From Serpula lacrymans var. lacrymans S7.9 (lineage: Eukaryota; Basidiomycota; Agaricomycetes; Boletales; Serpulaceae), in the NCBI RefSeq assembly GCF_000218685.1, contig NW_006763292.1, forward strand, positions 881,087-945,086: a DNA stretch of 64,000 nucleotides, written 5' to 3'. The notes under the pieces are model-generated. The model had not been told where the DNA came from. It saw nothing but the letters and a program-made list of their open reading frames with translations, and searched no databases. Positions 32,431 through 43,835 of this stretch are shown here, in pieces (position 1 is the stretch's first letter; every line of letters starts with the position of its first letter). A program made the position numbers and the translations under genes.

Positions 32431-34087
32431 AACAAGAAGCTTTTGATAAGCTTAAACAAGCATTTACAACAGCGCCCATATTAGCATTTCCAGAATTAGA
32501 CAAAGAGTTCCGGCTAGAAACCAACTCTTCTGATTTTGCTACTGGGGCTGTTTTGTCAATTAAATGCCCTGACGATCTTTGGAGACCTTGTGCCTATTTA
32601 TCAAATAGTTTGTCGCCTACAGAGCACAACTATCAAATTTACGACAAAGAGATGCTAGCGATCATGAGAGCCTTAGAGCACTGGCGGCACTACTTAGAAG
32701 GTGCTAGGCACCAATTTGAAATTTGGACCGATCATAAAAATCTGGAATATTTTATGACAGCCCGAGACTTGAACAGAAGACAGGCTCGCTACGCAGTGTA
32801 CTTGTCAAGGTTTAATTATAAATTAATTCATAAGCCTGGAAGCTCTATGGGGAAAGCGGACATTTTGTCCAGAAGAGAGGATCATGCCAACGGCATCAAA
32901 GATGACAACAAAGGTGTTACTCTGATAGACCAATCAAGGGTTGCCAATGTTAAAATTGGGCAGGATTCCAATCTTCTGGAAGTCTTCAAGAAAGACATCT
33001 CCTCAGAAGAGAAGGCGCGCCTTGATGGCGATGAAAACTATTTATGGGAAGACGGGCTCTTCCATTTTAAAAACAAAATCTATGTGCCTGAGTCCGCAAG
33101 GATCAAGGCAATAGATAGACATCATGACACACCAGTGGCTGGGCACCCAGGGTGGCAACAAACAATGGAGTTGATCTCCAGAAACTATATGTGGCCTGGC
33201 ATGGTCAAAGACGTACAGGAATACGTAAAATCCTGTCTGAGATGTGCTATGGCTAAGAATTCTCATCAACCGCCGGCCGGTAAACTTATGCCGAATTCGA
33301 TACCAGCTGGTCCCTGGCAGGATATATCGGTTGGCTTTACGATGGATCTGCCCGAGTCAAATGGGTATGATTCAGTAATGGTGGTAGTAGATTGCTTCTC
33401 CAAAGAAGTGGTATTCATTCCCACCAACAAAACCATTACCGCCGCTGGTACGGCAGATATATTTAAAGATTTTGTATGGTCTATCCATGGGTTACCAGAA
33501 ATGGTTATCTCCAATAGAGGGCCACAATTTGCTAGTGAATTTACAAAAGAGTTATGCCGGATGCAGGGCATCAAACCTAAGTTATCAATGGTGTTCCATC
33601 CGCAGACCGATGGACAAACAGAGAGACTCAACCAGGAGTTGAAGCAATACCTCCGTATATTTATTAATGACAGACAGACAGATTGGGCCAAGTGGCTAAA
33701 GATAGCCCAGTTTTTATACAAAATTAAACAGTTGTTGGCTACAGGAAAGGCACCATTCGAGGTAACAAGATTGTACCTCCCCAGAATGGGTGTAGAACCT
33801 GGAAAAAGCAAGAACAAGGCTACTGGGAACATGGCCAAAGACATGAAGTCTGTCTTGGACGAAATGGGCAAAGCGCTATTTAAAACTGCAGAGCAGATGA
33901 AAGACAGGGCAGAGCGTAGATGCTCTAAAGCCCCTGATTACAAGGTCGGCAACCTGGTCTGGTTAGATACCGACCACTTAAAGTTAAAAGATTGGCAGTC
34001 TAGAAAACTGACCAAAAAGTGGATTGGTCCTTACCGGATTAAGGAAGTCAAACCCTACATAGGGCTGCTACCGGGACAGCGTGTAGA
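32412..34087 (+). pseudogene. Chromovirus RNase H and integrase
   Basis: RNase H: NSSDFATGAVLSIKC, YDKEMLAIMRALEHWRHYLEGA, IWTDHKNLEYF, RRQARYAVYLSRFNY. Integrase: HHCC zinc domain as HHDTPVAGHPGWQQTMELI...CLRCAMAK (about 33117-33255), then the DDE core with DCFSKEVVF, the second Asp replaced in ISNRGPQFASEF (codon 33513-33515, normally SDRG) and Glu in TERLNQELKQYLR. A GPYRIKEVKPY segment precedes the nested LTR. The frame itself is open for 564 codons, so missense changes, not stops, disable this part. Confidence 0.9.
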
Positions 34088-34484
34088 TGTAACAACCAAG
34101 AGTTAGTTACTCTGGCGCACACACAACACACTATAAGGAAGATGATGTGGGAGTGGTTACCCCTAGAGCTGCAGAGAGTTTGTTGGTTAACAACAGGAGG
34201 ACTCGCTGAGGAGTCTCCTGGATCTATTGGGGTATATATACTACTACAGGTTTGTTTGTACATGTGTACTATATAGTTGATAGAGACAGTGGCTGATGAT
34301 GTCATGGGGCCTAGCCCGCATGGCCAGCTCCACTGTGTGAGAGAGTTGTGTCTAAAAATAAGAAGAAAGGCAATGTGGCACGAGAAAGGGAAATGCTGTG
34401 TGGCACCCTGTGTAAAGGCTAAAGTACAAGGTTAAGGCAGAGAATAAAAGTAAAGGGAAAGTCCAAAAATGTGTTATCGTAACA
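34088..34484 (-). mobile_element. Nested solo LTR, family A, reverse, 397 bp, TSD GTAGA
   Basis: On the minus strand it starts TGTTACGATAACAC (34484) and ends GAGTTGGTTGTTACA-like at 34088 (plus strand tgtaacaacc). It is flanked by GTAGA at 34083-34087 and 34485-34489. It has the same LTR type as its host element. Removing it and one TSD joins the integrase frame directly to the chromodomain frame. Confidence 0.92.
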
Positions 34485-34811
34485 GTAGACCGGCCCGGAC
34501 CAGTTGTAGTCACCCAGGAAGGTGAAGAAGAGTTTGAAGTCAAACGGGTGGTGGATGCACGCTTGAAGCATGGTAAATTAGAATTCCTAGTCCTATGGAA
34601 GGGCTATGGAGATGAGGACAGAACGTGGGAGCCAGAAGCCCATTTGGATAACTCCCACGACGCTGTTCACAAATTTTATTCTAAGAATCCCTCAGCTCCT
34701 AGGAAGCTTAGAGGCATGGATTCAAAACTTTTTAATTCCCTTTTTCAAACTATGCCCAAAAATTTAACTACCACCTCCGGTATTTGGTCTCGCCTGGAAG
34801 TTGAGCCTTAA
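34485..34811 (+). pseudogene. Chromodomain end of chromovirus pol
   Basis: Reads VKRVVDARLKHGKLEFLVLWKGYGDEDRTWEPEAHL, the canonical chromodomain pattern (V..I.D.R.....L.YLVKWKGY....TWEP...L), then a short basic tail ending at a stop at 34809-34811. In integrases of chromoviruses this module binds modified histone H3 and steers insertion into heterochromatin. It is cut off from the rest of pol by the nested LTR. Confidence 0.9.
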
Positions 34812-34820
34812 AAGGGGGGT
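34810..34820 (+). other. Polypurine tract
   Basis: The run aaaaggggggt immediately upstream of the 3' LTR start (34823) is the expected primer site for plus-strand DNA synthesis during reverse transcription. Confidence 0.8.
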
Positions 34821-34822
34821 AG

Positions 34823-35239
34823 TGTTACGATAACACAAATTTTCGGACCTTTCCTTTAATTTTCATTCTCTGCTTTAACCTTTTACTATAGTTCACACTC
34901 TGTGCCATGTGGCACTTTCCTTTTTCGTTCTAACTCCACTTTCTCGCGCGACACTGCCTTTATTCTTCTTTTAGACACAAAGTCTCTCATGCAGTGGAGC
35001 TGATCACACGGGCTGCACCCTCTGACATCATCAGCCACTGCTTTTATCAACTGTACAGTACATAGATACAAACACTCTGTATTAGTATAAATACCCCAAT
35101 AGATCAAGGAGACTCCTCAGCGAGTCCTCCTGTTGTTAACCAACAAGCTCTCTGCAGCCTAAGGGATAACCACTCCCCATTCACTACCTTTATAGTGTGT
35201 TCTTGTGTGCGCCAGAGTAACTAACTCTTGGTTGTTACA
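34823..35239 (+). mobile_element. 3' LTR, family A, 417 bp
   Basis: Starts TGTTACGATAACAC and ends CTCTTGGTTGTTACA. It is the longest family-A copy in the window and retains the ctcgcgcgacactgcctttattcttc block missing from the 5' LTR. The right flank is GGCAC. Confidence 0.9.
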
Positions 35240-38200
35240 GGCACCCTGTGATCCAGCCGGGTCCTCTTTAACAAGCATCTTCACTTGTGCACATAAGCAG
35301 CTATGTCAAACAAAAGCCCCGGTGGCAGAGGCTCAGCAATATGCAGTAAATGAAAACCCTTCCCTGACACACAAATGGATACTAGCCAATTTGAAAGTGC
35401 CCAACTGGGTGAAATGGAAGGAAGAGCAAATGGCAGAAGCAATAGCTTCTACGTTAGCAACAACAGAAGGCAATAAGCCAACCATTGCAACGGCAAAAGT
35501 ACCTTCTAAAAAAATGGTGGCCCAATGCCCAATTCCAAAGCTTACTGGAGTGGCATTGGGGTGGGCCAACTGGATGACACACCATCAGCAAACCCAAAAA
35601 GATATTATAACCAAGGTTAAATTCAGTACTATGTGAATTGAGTAAATATGTGATAATCAAGAGTGAATTAATAATCCCAACATTGAGACACTACCAAGCT
35701 TCAATAGAAAGCTTTACAGTTCCCCTTGTGCATTGAACTGTGCTCCCAAAAGAACACCAGCTTTCAGTCTGACAGCTCCCTGGCATCATGTGGCTGAAAA
35801 GATGGAATAACTGAAAATTGAGTTTCTATACAAGCTCTTAGTCCCAGTCAAAAATAACAAAATTCCCATAGATTCCTATCATTTGCACAATTTATATCCA
35901 CACAGACCAAATCACATCTATTTCCCAGAAGTTCCCACAATTTATAATTGACAGTCTTGTGATTGATAGTCTATAATAGTCTTCCGAACTACTCTAAATA
36001 ATAATAATAAAAGATCATGTGCTTGGGGCACTTGGTCATGCAAAAACATTCCTCCCTCCCTCTACTCCCTCCCTCCTACTTTCATGTCCAAAGTCCACAA
36101 TTATATCCTCATTCTCACTATTGTGCTGATACCATGGCACTGGTTCCTGAAATGGCAAGTACAAGAGTCATTTACATTCCATATAATATTTATTTTATGT
36201 TAGCTAATATAATGTACAGCTGAGAAATCTGTTGGTAATCCTTTGCAAAAATATGGTTGTGGCAATTTGGTCAACAAGAATTTCAAACAAGGTCCAGCTG
36301 AAATCTTGAGTCCGTGAGAGTAAAGGTATGTTGTCCAACTGTTCTCATTTGTACCAAGATAATGATGCCTATCTTACCACTCAAGATTATGCCTGCAAAG
36401 CGGCAGTCATGGTAAGTTTGTCATGGCTTTATTGTTTCTCATTGCGCTAATGTGCTGATATATATCCTTTTGTTGTCGTGTATTCTCTCTCTTTCAGATG
36501 TTTTTTCCTTTTGGTAGGGCTGGTTTTCTTTCAGTACAGTTCTGTTTAACTCTGCTTTTGTATCTGTGTAATCCAGTGGAAATGGGTTTAAATCATTTCT
36601 ATTTTTTCAGTGCAAAATGAAAAAGAGAAACAGGCTGATATGAATTCCTATCTTATATACAGTTTACTATGGTTGTGAAAATATGGCTCAAGAAAAATCC
36701 TGAGAAACAGTAAAGTTAAGAATCTTACCTAAACTGTCGGAAAAAAATGGGTACAATTAGGTTGGATCCTGTAGGAAAATTGTCGTTTCTGACTGGCTCT
36801 TAGCCACTGTCAAGTTGTTCTGTTCTGCAGATGGGCCTGGCATTTATTAACACCAAATCAGACCTTGCAAAGAAGGACTAGCCTACCTTAGTCTCCCTTG
36901 CTTACCTAATTCAATATATGGTGAGTTGATATCTTGTAAATAAGGTCTGCACCAAAGTAAGACTATTTGGTGTGAACCCCCCTTTGAGACCAATAACATG
37001 AATATTGAGCTCTTTTGCACCTTGATTTTAAACTCAACTGCTCCAATTGCATATGGCTGAGCATCACAGTCAAGGCTAGCTATTGCTTCCGCCAGCATAA
37101 CTCACCACTTAGCCTTTGTGTGAATTGGTAGAGTTGATAGCAAAGCTCTCAGATGAAGAACAACACTAGTTTAAAAGTTTTCTTCAATCCCAAACAGATG
37201 CTGAGCCATTGAGATAGCGGAACTGTCAGCCACTCCAATTGAAATACCACTACAAATCACAGACACACCTGAACAAAAACATGGGCAAAAAAAAATGGGA
37301 TATTCAGAGTCATATACAGGTTTTAGTTGCTACATAAATCATTGTAGCTGTGATACAATAGTAAGGATTATATACATAACTTTTTTCCCTCTACAGTAGC
37401 TGTTTTAGCTGAAACCTTTATGTGCTTTTTCATGGTGTGACTAGCCACACAATGCCGAGTTCAAGTCAAATGTACTGCTCATATAATGCACTGGTGCCTT
37501 CTTTATTACTATTGAAGTGTTGCTCCTGCCAAAGGTCCTTACTTCGGAGCAGACTACTATCATTGGACAGATGTTGCAGTCCAGACCCTATATGCTCTTG
37601 GGCCTCTACAGGCTCAAGAATCATTGTACAAGCCCCTAAAAATTTGTCAGAGGTAGAATAAAATGTAACAAACCTATTTGTAAAAGAATTTTGTGAATAT
37701 TTACCCTGTAGCAATAAATACAAACCTAACGCTACAGTCTTAACCTCCAAAAATGTGAAATTTGAGGCAAAGAGGGCTAAATCGGGGCAGATTATGTGCT
37801 AGGAAAGTCACAAACTTTCTAAAAAATGTCAATGGGTAAACCCCTACCATATCAGGTGCTTACCAAGTTGATCAAAGCCTTGAGGCATCTGCAGATAGAA
37901 GAACAGGGAGAAATTGTGACTTCATGACCCAAACAGGCAGTCACACATCAATGTGATCATTGAAGCCCAGTAGATCCGCTTTGCACCCACACCTGCATCT
38001 GAGCTTGTCTCATTTTTTCAATAATTTAGCCAAACATTGTCTACAAGCTCCAGTTGCTTCTGTCAAAGGTGCCATGCGTGACAAAGTGTGACAAATAGTT
38101 GCATGACTGCTCCAAAATGTACATCATCATTTCAGTTTTGTTCTGCTGCAACAAAGTGTCTGATCCACACTTTTATTTGTATACAGGGACCTAGAGGACT

Positions 38201-39150
38201 CAAAATAGCAACTATTGGTAGTCTTCCAAAGACTCTAGCTCCACTCACTGGCGACACATCACAGTGACCAACATTTTCCCCATTCAAAATGTCAACCAAA
38301 ATGTGCTTTCAAAATAATATATTTTAATGTGCATTTTCTTGGGCTTAAATAGTACGTGTAGAAGTTAATGGAGATTGGTATCAAAATATCTATTGTGACA
38401 AATCATTTAAGTTGTTAACAATAATAGTAATTTTGGACAAAAAATAAATGGATATTATCATATCTGATTTTGCCTCTAATTTCCATGTGCCAAAAATTTG
38501 AATTTAGGCATAGAGCCACACAATAAGCAGAATTAAAGATTTTGTGTAAACTGATATGAAACACAAAAAGAAGAGATTTTACAGTCTCCCTAAATGCTAA
38601 TTCAAATACCACATTTTAAAGCCCCAACAAATCCATTGCCCACCCAGTGCCCACTAGTCACCCGGTAGTTGCCCACTGACTGCCCAAGGCTTATATGCTG
38701 GTTGCCCCCTATCTGCCCCAACCATTGGTATTAGTTCCTAATATTAATCCTATGGGATATCAGAGCGAGATAAACAATGTGATGTATGCTAAAACCTTAC
38801 TCATGAAAGTGGCAAAACCACAACTCAATCTGGGGTGAATGACCATTGCGTGTAGTGACCCATGACCCAATTTGAGTCGACAATCTCAAGCTGAGGTGTC
38901 AAGGTAGATGATTATAATTTTGCGGGGAAATGGGGATAGGCATCAAAAGGGTCTATGATACTGGGTGGTGAAGGCAGGTGTCATTAGATGACAAACTGTA
39001 CTTGATCCAGAGAACCTGAGTGAGTGAAAATATATTGTATACAGCCTGGAATGGGCGGTTAACATCTATTACCAGAAGGGTAAAACATAACAAGGCTGTT
39101 GCCTAGATGAGTTGATGACCTAGCAAATGTGATGTTACCTATTTTTTCCT
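35240..39150. other. Long stretch without recognisable genes
   Basis: About 3.9 kb of AT-rich sequence. Coding-like pieces occur at 35300-35633 (+; basic, KVPNWVKWKEEQMAEAI, KPTIATAKVPSKKMVAQCP) and on the minus strand at 37750-37466 (TSDKFLGACTMIL, EHIGSGLQHLSNDSSLLRSKDLW) and 37330-36883 (SIGVADSSAISMAQHLFGIEENF, EAIASLDCDAQPYAIGAVEFKIKVQKSSIF). These may be a decayed gene on the minus strand, but I do not recognise it. Near 38635-38710 the word tgcccac/tgcccc recurs. No transposon termini were found. Confidence 0.35.
36880..37750 (-). pseudogene. Possible decayed gene, unidentified (minus strand)
   Basis: Two open pieces, 37750-37466 (94 codons) and about 37330-36883, read as plausible protein with stops between them. 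Codon use looks protein-like (balanced Ala/Ser/Leu/Glu), but no domain or catalytic motif is visible. Offered only as a lead. Confidence 0.22.
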
Positions 39151-39154
39151 GTGC

Positions 39155-40500
39155 TCAAATGACTATAGAGTACCCTGGCACTATTTTACGCAATTCAGAA
39201 GGTACTGGGATGGCTACACTGTTGTCCTTCAAGCTGTTAGTGTCTGAGCTCTCATCCCGTCCAGACCTATACTGTTTGTCCAACAGCTTTTTCGCTTCTT
39301 TGATTGCTGGAGGGCAATCTGTTCTTGCTGCCCAGCATTTTAGTTTGCCTGCTTTGATGAAAGTCTGCAAAAGTGTTGACTCAAGGACACCAAACTTATG
39401 ATTGTTGGGAAATTGCTGTAAAATGCCAATTAGCCGCTTGAAAGGGAAGCACCACCATAATGAATAGGGCCAAAAAGCAATAAAAAGTGCCATATGGCCA
39501 TTTGTATGGTTGTTAATGTGAGGGTGAAGAACGGTCAATTGTGAAACCCACGATGTCATATGTTTGCAGTATGCTTTAGCTCGAGATTGTGTCATTGTTC
39601 ACTTGCAGGCCAACAATATGGCACAGACTAAATCCATTGTATGGTTTAACAAACAGTGGAATTGAGTAGTAAGATCAAGTGATGGGTGTGAAGAGCCATC
39701 CCCCCATAAACTGATGAGTGCAATAGGGAGATAAATGGTGATCATAGTGCACCATTTGTCTGCCTTGAGAGAGCCAGCTGCGGGATCCCCAAAATTGTAA
39801 GGCACTAAATTTATCCATGATGGAGTAGAGGTATTCTTAACAACATTGTGAATCCGTTGCATGACTTCAGGTGAGCAAATTTTGATGGGCTGCTGCTGTG
39901 AAGTGCTTTTTGGTTGTTCTTTACGCTGTGTGCCATCATTGATTGAGATTTATGATTGTCAAAGACAAACAAATGGCAAGCTTACCCATGCAATTAAGCT
40001 TCTGACCAAGTTTATTTTCCTCACCTTGCCACTCTGGTTTTCAGGTGTGGGTTTAAGGTTGTTTGCAACAAATACAAGAGTGTTAGTATTCTTTGACATC
40101 AAACAGTTTTGCAAGGCGAGCAAAGCTACATTGTAATTGGATTTATTGAGTGGTTAGATAAGTAGTATATGAATAGTCCCAACTTGCTTGACCTCCTTGT
40201 AGCTGAGCTGTCCGGAATTGAATTTGCTGCATGAGCCTGTGTAAAGTTGTATGTAAATGCTGGAATATACTTTGGTGAGGTATTAGCGGAGTTCTTCATG
40301 AGGGATAGAGCTTTGCATGAGTGAAGCTGTGCTAGTCCCTCCAAAAGACAATGCATTTGACCCACAACAAGCTGATATGTGGGATTCCAATATGGCAGCC
40401 GCAAGAATTCAGACCAACAAATTCCATTAGCTGCAACCAGTTTATCACATTTTGCAGCAGTCAGTGCATCTCTCCAAGCTTTGGTGTGCTATCACATGAC
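39155..40500 (-). pseudogene. CACTA transposase copy B, core end and DUF4218-like domain
   Basis: Around 40500-40126: GICWSEFLRLPYWNPTYQLVVGQMHCLLEGLAQLHS...YIPAFTYNFTQAHA. Near 40110-39960: NTNTLVFVANNLK..KVRKINLVRSLIAW. 39862-39599: RIHNVVKNTSTPSWINLVPYNFGDPAAGSLKADKWCTMITIYLPIALISLWGDGS. 39595-39155: YSLWWCFPFKRLIGILQQFPNNHKFGVLESTLLQTFIKAGKL, with part of the FGPVHSWW block altered. It ends at a stop at 39155-39157. Confidence 0.8.
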
Positions 40501-40611
40501 ACCTTTGTCACATGGAGAATTAAAGTCTGTCCTCACAAGGGTCAATTTGTAGAAGCAATGGCAAACAGAGGAATAGTGATGACTGGTGGTTCCACCAAGT
40601 TGGGATGCTTT

Positions 40612-41403
40612 TCAAGCTGCAACCAAGTCACAGACAGCAAAAGAAATTGCACTCCGTGATGTGTAACTATTTGGTTGTGTTGCAGTATGTGAAAAGTGAA
40701 CACCTTTCTCCCAATGTATGACCATGTCATCTATAAGTGGGCAGAGGAAGTGGTTTAGTTGTTTGAGGGGGGGTTCACTGGGACCAGGAATAATACCAGC
40801 TAAGTACATGTTTTCAGCTTTATATTGTACATCAAGTGGGAGGTTCAGGCAAGCGCATGATATAATTCTGCAAGACATAGAAGCACTGTGAATATTTAAT
40901 CCCTTGTTATTGAAGAAATCAACATTGATGGCAAAGAGGTACCTGCCCTCCTCTCCTCTGTCAACGAATAGTTTGCCAGGCTGGGGACCTTCAAATATTT
41001 TGATGAATTTGGCATTAAATACATTGGTGACATATTTGAATAGATAAATTTGCAACAAATACTGTAGATCATCTCAGGCCTTGTCTATTTGGCGCTCAAG
41101 ATCTTCTTGGGATAGTATATTGCTGAGATAATCTAGGAAATGACAATAGACAAACAGTTTGATTGGTCTCTGATCTTGCAAAAGCAGCTCGTTGCAAACA
41201 TTTGAGTTGGGTTTTGGCCTGTTGGTACAAAACATAGGGTACTGAGCGATAGCAGAACCAATGATGAACATTGGTTTGTATGTATAGTTGCAAGTGAGGC
41301 ATATGGCATAGGTGGTGGACTGACTTTGATGATTAAGTCGGGAAAGTGCAATGTTGATATTTGTTGGAATCTGCTCTAGTGTATTGGCATGAGATGCCCC
41401 CAA
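40612..41403 (-). pseudogene. CACTA transposase copy B, Cys-pair and core region
   Basis: 41403-41074 contains CLTCNYTYKPMFIIGSAIAQYPMFCTNRP...CNELLL and FVYCHFLDYLSNILSQEDLERQIDKA, then a TGA. 41058-40612 contains VFNAKFIKIFEGPQPGKLFVDRGEEGRYLFAINVDFFNNKGL, ISCACLNLPLDVQYKAENMYLAGIIPGPSEPPLKQLNHF and IDDMVIHWEKGVHFSH. It covers the exact site where copy A carries the MITE and gives the uninterrupted reference for it. Confidence 0.8.
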
Positions 41404-41529
41404 GGATCTGTTTAGAGTATAAGGTGCAGCATGCTAAGGAGTAGATTACCGCCCCATTGAGCAACACCCATGAGAACACTGCACACAGCAGCTAATAACA
41501 TTGCAACTTGTGTGACCTGAGTACAATAA

Positions 41530-42417
41530 TCAATAGGCTGTTTGTAATGATAGCCTTGAAAATACACAAGTTAGATTAAGAATAGAAATTGCAGCAAGTG
41601 CCTTACTGCAATTGTATATGATAGAACCTTTATCAGTAGAGGAGATGCCCGTTGTGAACGTAGCCAGATGTGTCTCTAAGACAGCCAGGTTACAAGTAAC
41701 TTCTGCCTTTAACTGAGCAATTGAGTCAACATTATGGTGCACTTTTTCAATAGATTTATGCAAGCCGCTCCGTTGGGTCCTTGTTTCTTCTACAGCCTCA
41801 AATAAAGGGTTATTTGTAAGCTGTCCATGTAGGACCCATATCCTGGTGTCGACAGTGTTTAAAACCTCAAGAGCCATTTTGGTCGCCTTATTTTTCCCTC
41901 TTCTTCTAGACGATGTGGTATGACACTGCATAGGTCTGCAATATTCCTTTTCTTTGAGTTCTGTGGAACGTGATGAAGAAACTGGGGTTTCATTGTCTTG
42001 TTGATCATGAACATTAGATTCCCTCAATAGGGCAAGACACCTGAGGCTATCAGTGATATTGTTTATGACATCCACACAAAGGAGGTCACCTTTCAGAACA
42101 AAAACAAGGTTTTGAGGGGCATTATAACAAAATCCCCATTGTGCTGTTCCCTGGCTGTATAAATCTGGGCCTTCATCAGCCATTGTCAATGTGAATAATT
42201 GGGCGCTAAGCACATCTCCAGATGTAGTAGACGTGGTTTGAGATCTGTCGTGGGGGAATGCAAACTGTTGCATTTGCTGATTTTTCGCCCTAGCCAGATG
42301 TAGTATATGTACCCGCATAGGTAGTACTTTTCTGATAGGTCTACCAGATGAGTCAAGGTTTCCTTGCTCCAGACATTCATGGCAAGTACAGTAAAATGTT
42401 GAAGTACACCTTGGCAT
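41530..42417 (-). pseudogene. CACTA transposase copy B, N-terminal exon
   Basis: A 295-codon open frame starting MPRCTSTFYCTCHECLEQG (C-x-C-x2-C), followed by GRPIRKVLPMRVHILHLARAKNQ. Further on come Ser/Thr-rich and Arg/Lys-rich linkers, a possible nuclear-localisation patch SSRRRGKNKATK, and KVHHNVDSIAQLKAEVTCNLAVLETHLATF. It is longer and better preserved than copy A. The frame continues past the likely exon end into a hydrophobic stretch, as is common in this family before the next exon. Confidence 0.75.
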
Positions 42418-43290
42418 TTTGGTGCAATTAACTAAAAGGTAGTAAATTAGCGGGTCAGCCTGAACCTATTGACAACCCACAGTTTAAAATGACTTTGCAC
42501 TGATCAGACTGTAGAAACAAACTAAACAGTTTGAAGCAAACAAGCACAGCTATGTCAAAAGTTTGGAATAAATGTTAACATTTTCTAAGTTTTTTTATGC
42601 ATAGAGCATGGAATATTCATTGTTACATTTGTAGACTATTGCAACGTAGACTTCTAATATAATAAAAAAAGAATGGAGAACTGTTGCCAAGGTCTGTGTG
42701 GAATACAAATATGTCCAAAATTAGAAAAGTTGCAATCATGGTTGAGCATCATGATACTGATTTGGATGGCCTTGCGGAACAAGTGTCTGCAATGTTGCAA
42801 TGTTGCAGTAGCAGGTGTGTTGTGGTACGTGAATGCCTTGAGGAACAAAGCAAATGCAATGTAGAAACATCGCAAGTGCTTGGATGGTTGTGGTCAAAAT
42901 TGGCAGTGTTAAGGCCTATGGATCAGTCACGTCAATTACAATATCAACAAAGCCAAACTTCAGCCACCGTGACCACTCTATGGCAGAGGGTGTTTTCACA
43001 TCCCAAGATGCACAAACATCAGTGTACCGTCGCCCCATGGCCTTATTGCCCCATCAATAGCTCAACTTACCACCCTCCAACAACACAAATTCACCAACCA
43101 AGTCCTATACACATCTCGAGATAAACCTACCATAATAAACCTCCTCCGATGCTTTGTATATCCCGCCTGCTGTTTAGGATCACAATCTGCATGAAGATAT
43201 ACACATTAATTACAGGCATTTAAGAAGATTGTATGGTTTCAAGTAGGTAAGTTTATCTGTGCCTTCAGCAACACTATATCCTCATTACTC
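42418..43290. other. Intergenic; unidentified plus-strand ORF 42684-43124
   Basis: A 146-codon frame at 42684-43124 starts MPRSVWNTNMSKIRKVAIMVEHHDTDLDGLAEQVSAML and becomes Ser/Thr/Gln/Pro-rich. No family recognised and it may be chance. The rest is AT-rich without features. Confidence 0.25.
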
Positions 43291-43650
43291 CTTGTGCTGT
43301 CACCTCAAACCATCTAAACTGCTCTTTGGAAACCTTGATGGTGAGCTCACGGTAACTCCTACTCTGGTCCTAGAACCAATCATTGTCATAAAGGATCTTG
43401 GGAAGCCCTGGAACAGGCTTCCGTTTTGAAAATGGATTGTTCTTGCTCTGTTTTTGTCTGGCGGGTTTAGAGCCTTGCTGTGAATATAAGTTATCATCCA
43501 GAAATCTCGTTTTATTGATTATACTCAGCTCTTTCTCAATATTTCTCCTCCAAAACATCATGTTCACTCTGTACGTCTTCTCAACTGTCCCTTCATTGTC
43601 TCTATCCACATCACTTTCCTCCAAAATCATGCCATCCTCACCCAAATGGT

Positions 43651-43835
43651 GTAATAATCCACAGTGGACTCAGAGAGTACAGAAAAGCAAATTGGACCGG
43701 CCGGGGATTGAACCCAAGACCTCCTGCCTATATATGGCGGTGCTCTAACCAACTGAGCTACCAGCCCTTGGATATCAACACTCAATTGCACAATGTTGTC
43801 TAACAAGGCCCAGGCTTTGACCTTGACAATTCCAA
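43651..43835 (-). mobile_element. 185-bp tRNA-containing insertion, 8-bp TSD
   Basis: Flanked by CAAATGGT at 43643-43650 and 43836-43843. On the minus strand it has about 68 nt of leader, a 74-nt tRNA-like cloverleaf and about 43 nt of tail ending ggattattac. No terminal inverted repeats were seen. Insert size, TSD and the internal RNA-polymerase-III-type A and B boxes are best explained as a tRNA-derived SINE or retroposed tRNA transcript, although the leader before the tRNA is unusual. Confidence 0.7.
43694..43767 (-). tRNA. tRNA-like sequence, 74 nt, anticodon ATA, probably pseudo
   Basis: Acceptor GGGCTGG/CCGGTCC pairs over seven positions (two G-U). D stem GCTC/GAGC with loop AGTTGGTTA. 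T stem TTGGG/CCCGG with loop TTCAATC. A box and B box (GGTTCAATCCC) are canonical. The anticodon stem CCGCC/GGCAG has one A-C mismatch that a CpG-to-CpA change would explain. The loop is ATATATA with U33 and anticodon ATA, which is not a normal fungal tRNA choice. It lies inside the short insertion, so it is more likely a tRNA-derived element than a working tRNA gene. Confidence 0.6.

Larger units (their letters stand above)
29220..35239 (+). mobile_element. Ty3/gypsy chromovirus with two LTRs, degenerate
   Basis: Layout: 5' LTR 29220-29587, leader, gag 30099-~31158, a gap where protease should be, RT-RNase H-integrase 31339-34087, a nested reverse solo LTR 34088-34484, a chromodomain to about 34811, polypurine tract, then 3' LTR 34823-35239. 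It is inactivated by stops in gag and RT, a frame shift before RNase H, altered catalytic Asp residues and loss of protease. The 5-bp flanks GATAA and GGCAC do not match. Confidence 0.9.
39155..42417 (-). mobile_element. CACTA (En/Spm)-like DNA transposon, copy B, degenerate
   Basis: The minus-strand counterpart of copy A (7629-11185), with the same domain order and clear protein similarity. It has no MITE inside. The pieces are 42417-41530 (N-terminal Cys motif), 41403-41074 (Cys pairs), 41058-40612, 40500-40126 (core) and 39862-39155 (C-terminal domain). At least five frame breaks. No CACTA terminal repeats were identified, so only the coding part is delimited. Confidence 0.8.

Noticed and set aside
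33266..33871. 201-codon minus-strand frame opposite the integrase
   Set aside because: It lies exactly antisense to the conserved DDE integrase core, whose plus-strand reading is unambiguous.
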